The notes under the pieces are model-generated. The model was not told the DNA's origin. It searched no databases and worked only from the letters and a program-made list of their open reading frames with translations. Below, piece by piece: positions 63,906 through 64,000 of a stretch of DNA of 64,000 nucleotides; position 1 is the first letter of the stretch; every line of letters starts with the position of its first letter. This stretch comes from Pseudomonas protegens (GTDB taxonomy: Bacteria > Pseudomonadota > Gammaproteobacteria > Pseudomonadales > Pseudomonadaceae), in contig NZ_CP060201.1 in NCBI RefSeq assembly GCF_013407925.2, positions 5,875,001 through 5,939,000 of the forward strand. The letters run 5' to 3'. The translations under genes and the position numbers were made by a program.

Positions 63906-64000
63906 CTAGTGTTCTTGTGGCGTCGGGGAGGGATCGTTCAAGGGCGCGTCGCGGTCGACGATCTTCACCGGCGATCCGTTCTTGAGCTTCATCTGGCCGC
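63906..64000 (-). CDS. RND efflux periplasmic adaptor, C-terminal fragment
   Basis: The last 95 bases encode, on the minus strand, a tail reading GQMKLKNGSPVKIVDRDAPL up to EH and a TAG stop. KLKNGSPVKI is the typical C-terminal beta-strand of membrane fusion proteins of RND pumps (KLRDGTPVRI type). The rest lies outside the window. Its stop is 10 bases from the pump gene start. Confidence 0.8.
   Translation of the reverse strand, partial: GQMKLKNGSPVKIVDRDAPLNDPSPTPQEH

Overview
The window is high-GC chromosomal DNA of a fluorescent Pseudomonas. The P. protegens/P. chlororaphis side of the P. fluorescens lineage is likely, but this is inferred from gene content and not proven. Signs are the cysI-DUF934 pair, metH beside cti, a cobW-cobN cobalamin locus with two cobalamin riboswitches, and Pseudomonas-type REP palindromes between genes. 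No rRNA, tRNA, CRISPR array, prophage or intact insertion sequence was seen.

Layout. 1-12 kb holds housekeeping genes: sulfite reductase cysI with DUF934, a 37-residue membrane peptide, an orphan sugar-type periplasmic binding protein, metH, the fatty-acid cis/trans isomerase cti, and nfuA. 11.4-20.9 kb is an aerobic cobalamin locus. Two back-to-back cobalamin riboswitches drive cbtB-cbtA-cobE-cobM leftward and cobW-cobN-chlD rightward. The chlD gene appears to use programmed -1 frameshifting (A AAA AAG plus an 11-bp hairpin) to make both an AAA+ subunit and an AAA+/VWA subunit. 21-31 kb is accessory: a phospholipase-D-like protein, a tyrosinase with a DUF2182 membrane protein, and a leftward operon of flavin amine oxidase, thiamine-diphosphate decarboxylase and a secreted TPR-like protein. 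31-42 kb is catabolic: a LysR regulator, tartrate-type dehydrogenase, aldehyde dehydrogenase, SDR and cyclase-family hydrolase, then a LuxR/PAS regulator opposite a thiolase, an acyl-CoA ligase and an MHS-type transporter.

42-52.1 kb is the most intriguing block. It is a tightly packed leftward run of nine genes with overlapping or closely spaced ends: MarR regulator, FeeM-like N-acyltransferase, SAM methyltransferase, VAO-type FAD oxidase, AlkC/AlkD-type DNA-alkylation-repair protein, peroxiredoxin, halogenase-family flavin monooxygenase, amidase and Kef-type antiporter. It looks like a small biosynthetic cluster whose product may be an electrophile or DNA alkylator, with self-protection genes inside the operon. 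I do not recognise it as a described pathway.

52-64 kb holds a polyamine/amino-acid set (CycA-like permease, ornithine cyclodeaminase, acetylpolyamine-type deacetylase, Lrp/AsnC regulator), an epimerase/LysR pair, a DHFR-family protein with a TetR regulator and a clear operator palindrome, a small exported cysteine-containing protein in AT-richer DNA with a possible transposase scrap, and an RND efflux pump whose adaptor gene runs off the right edge.
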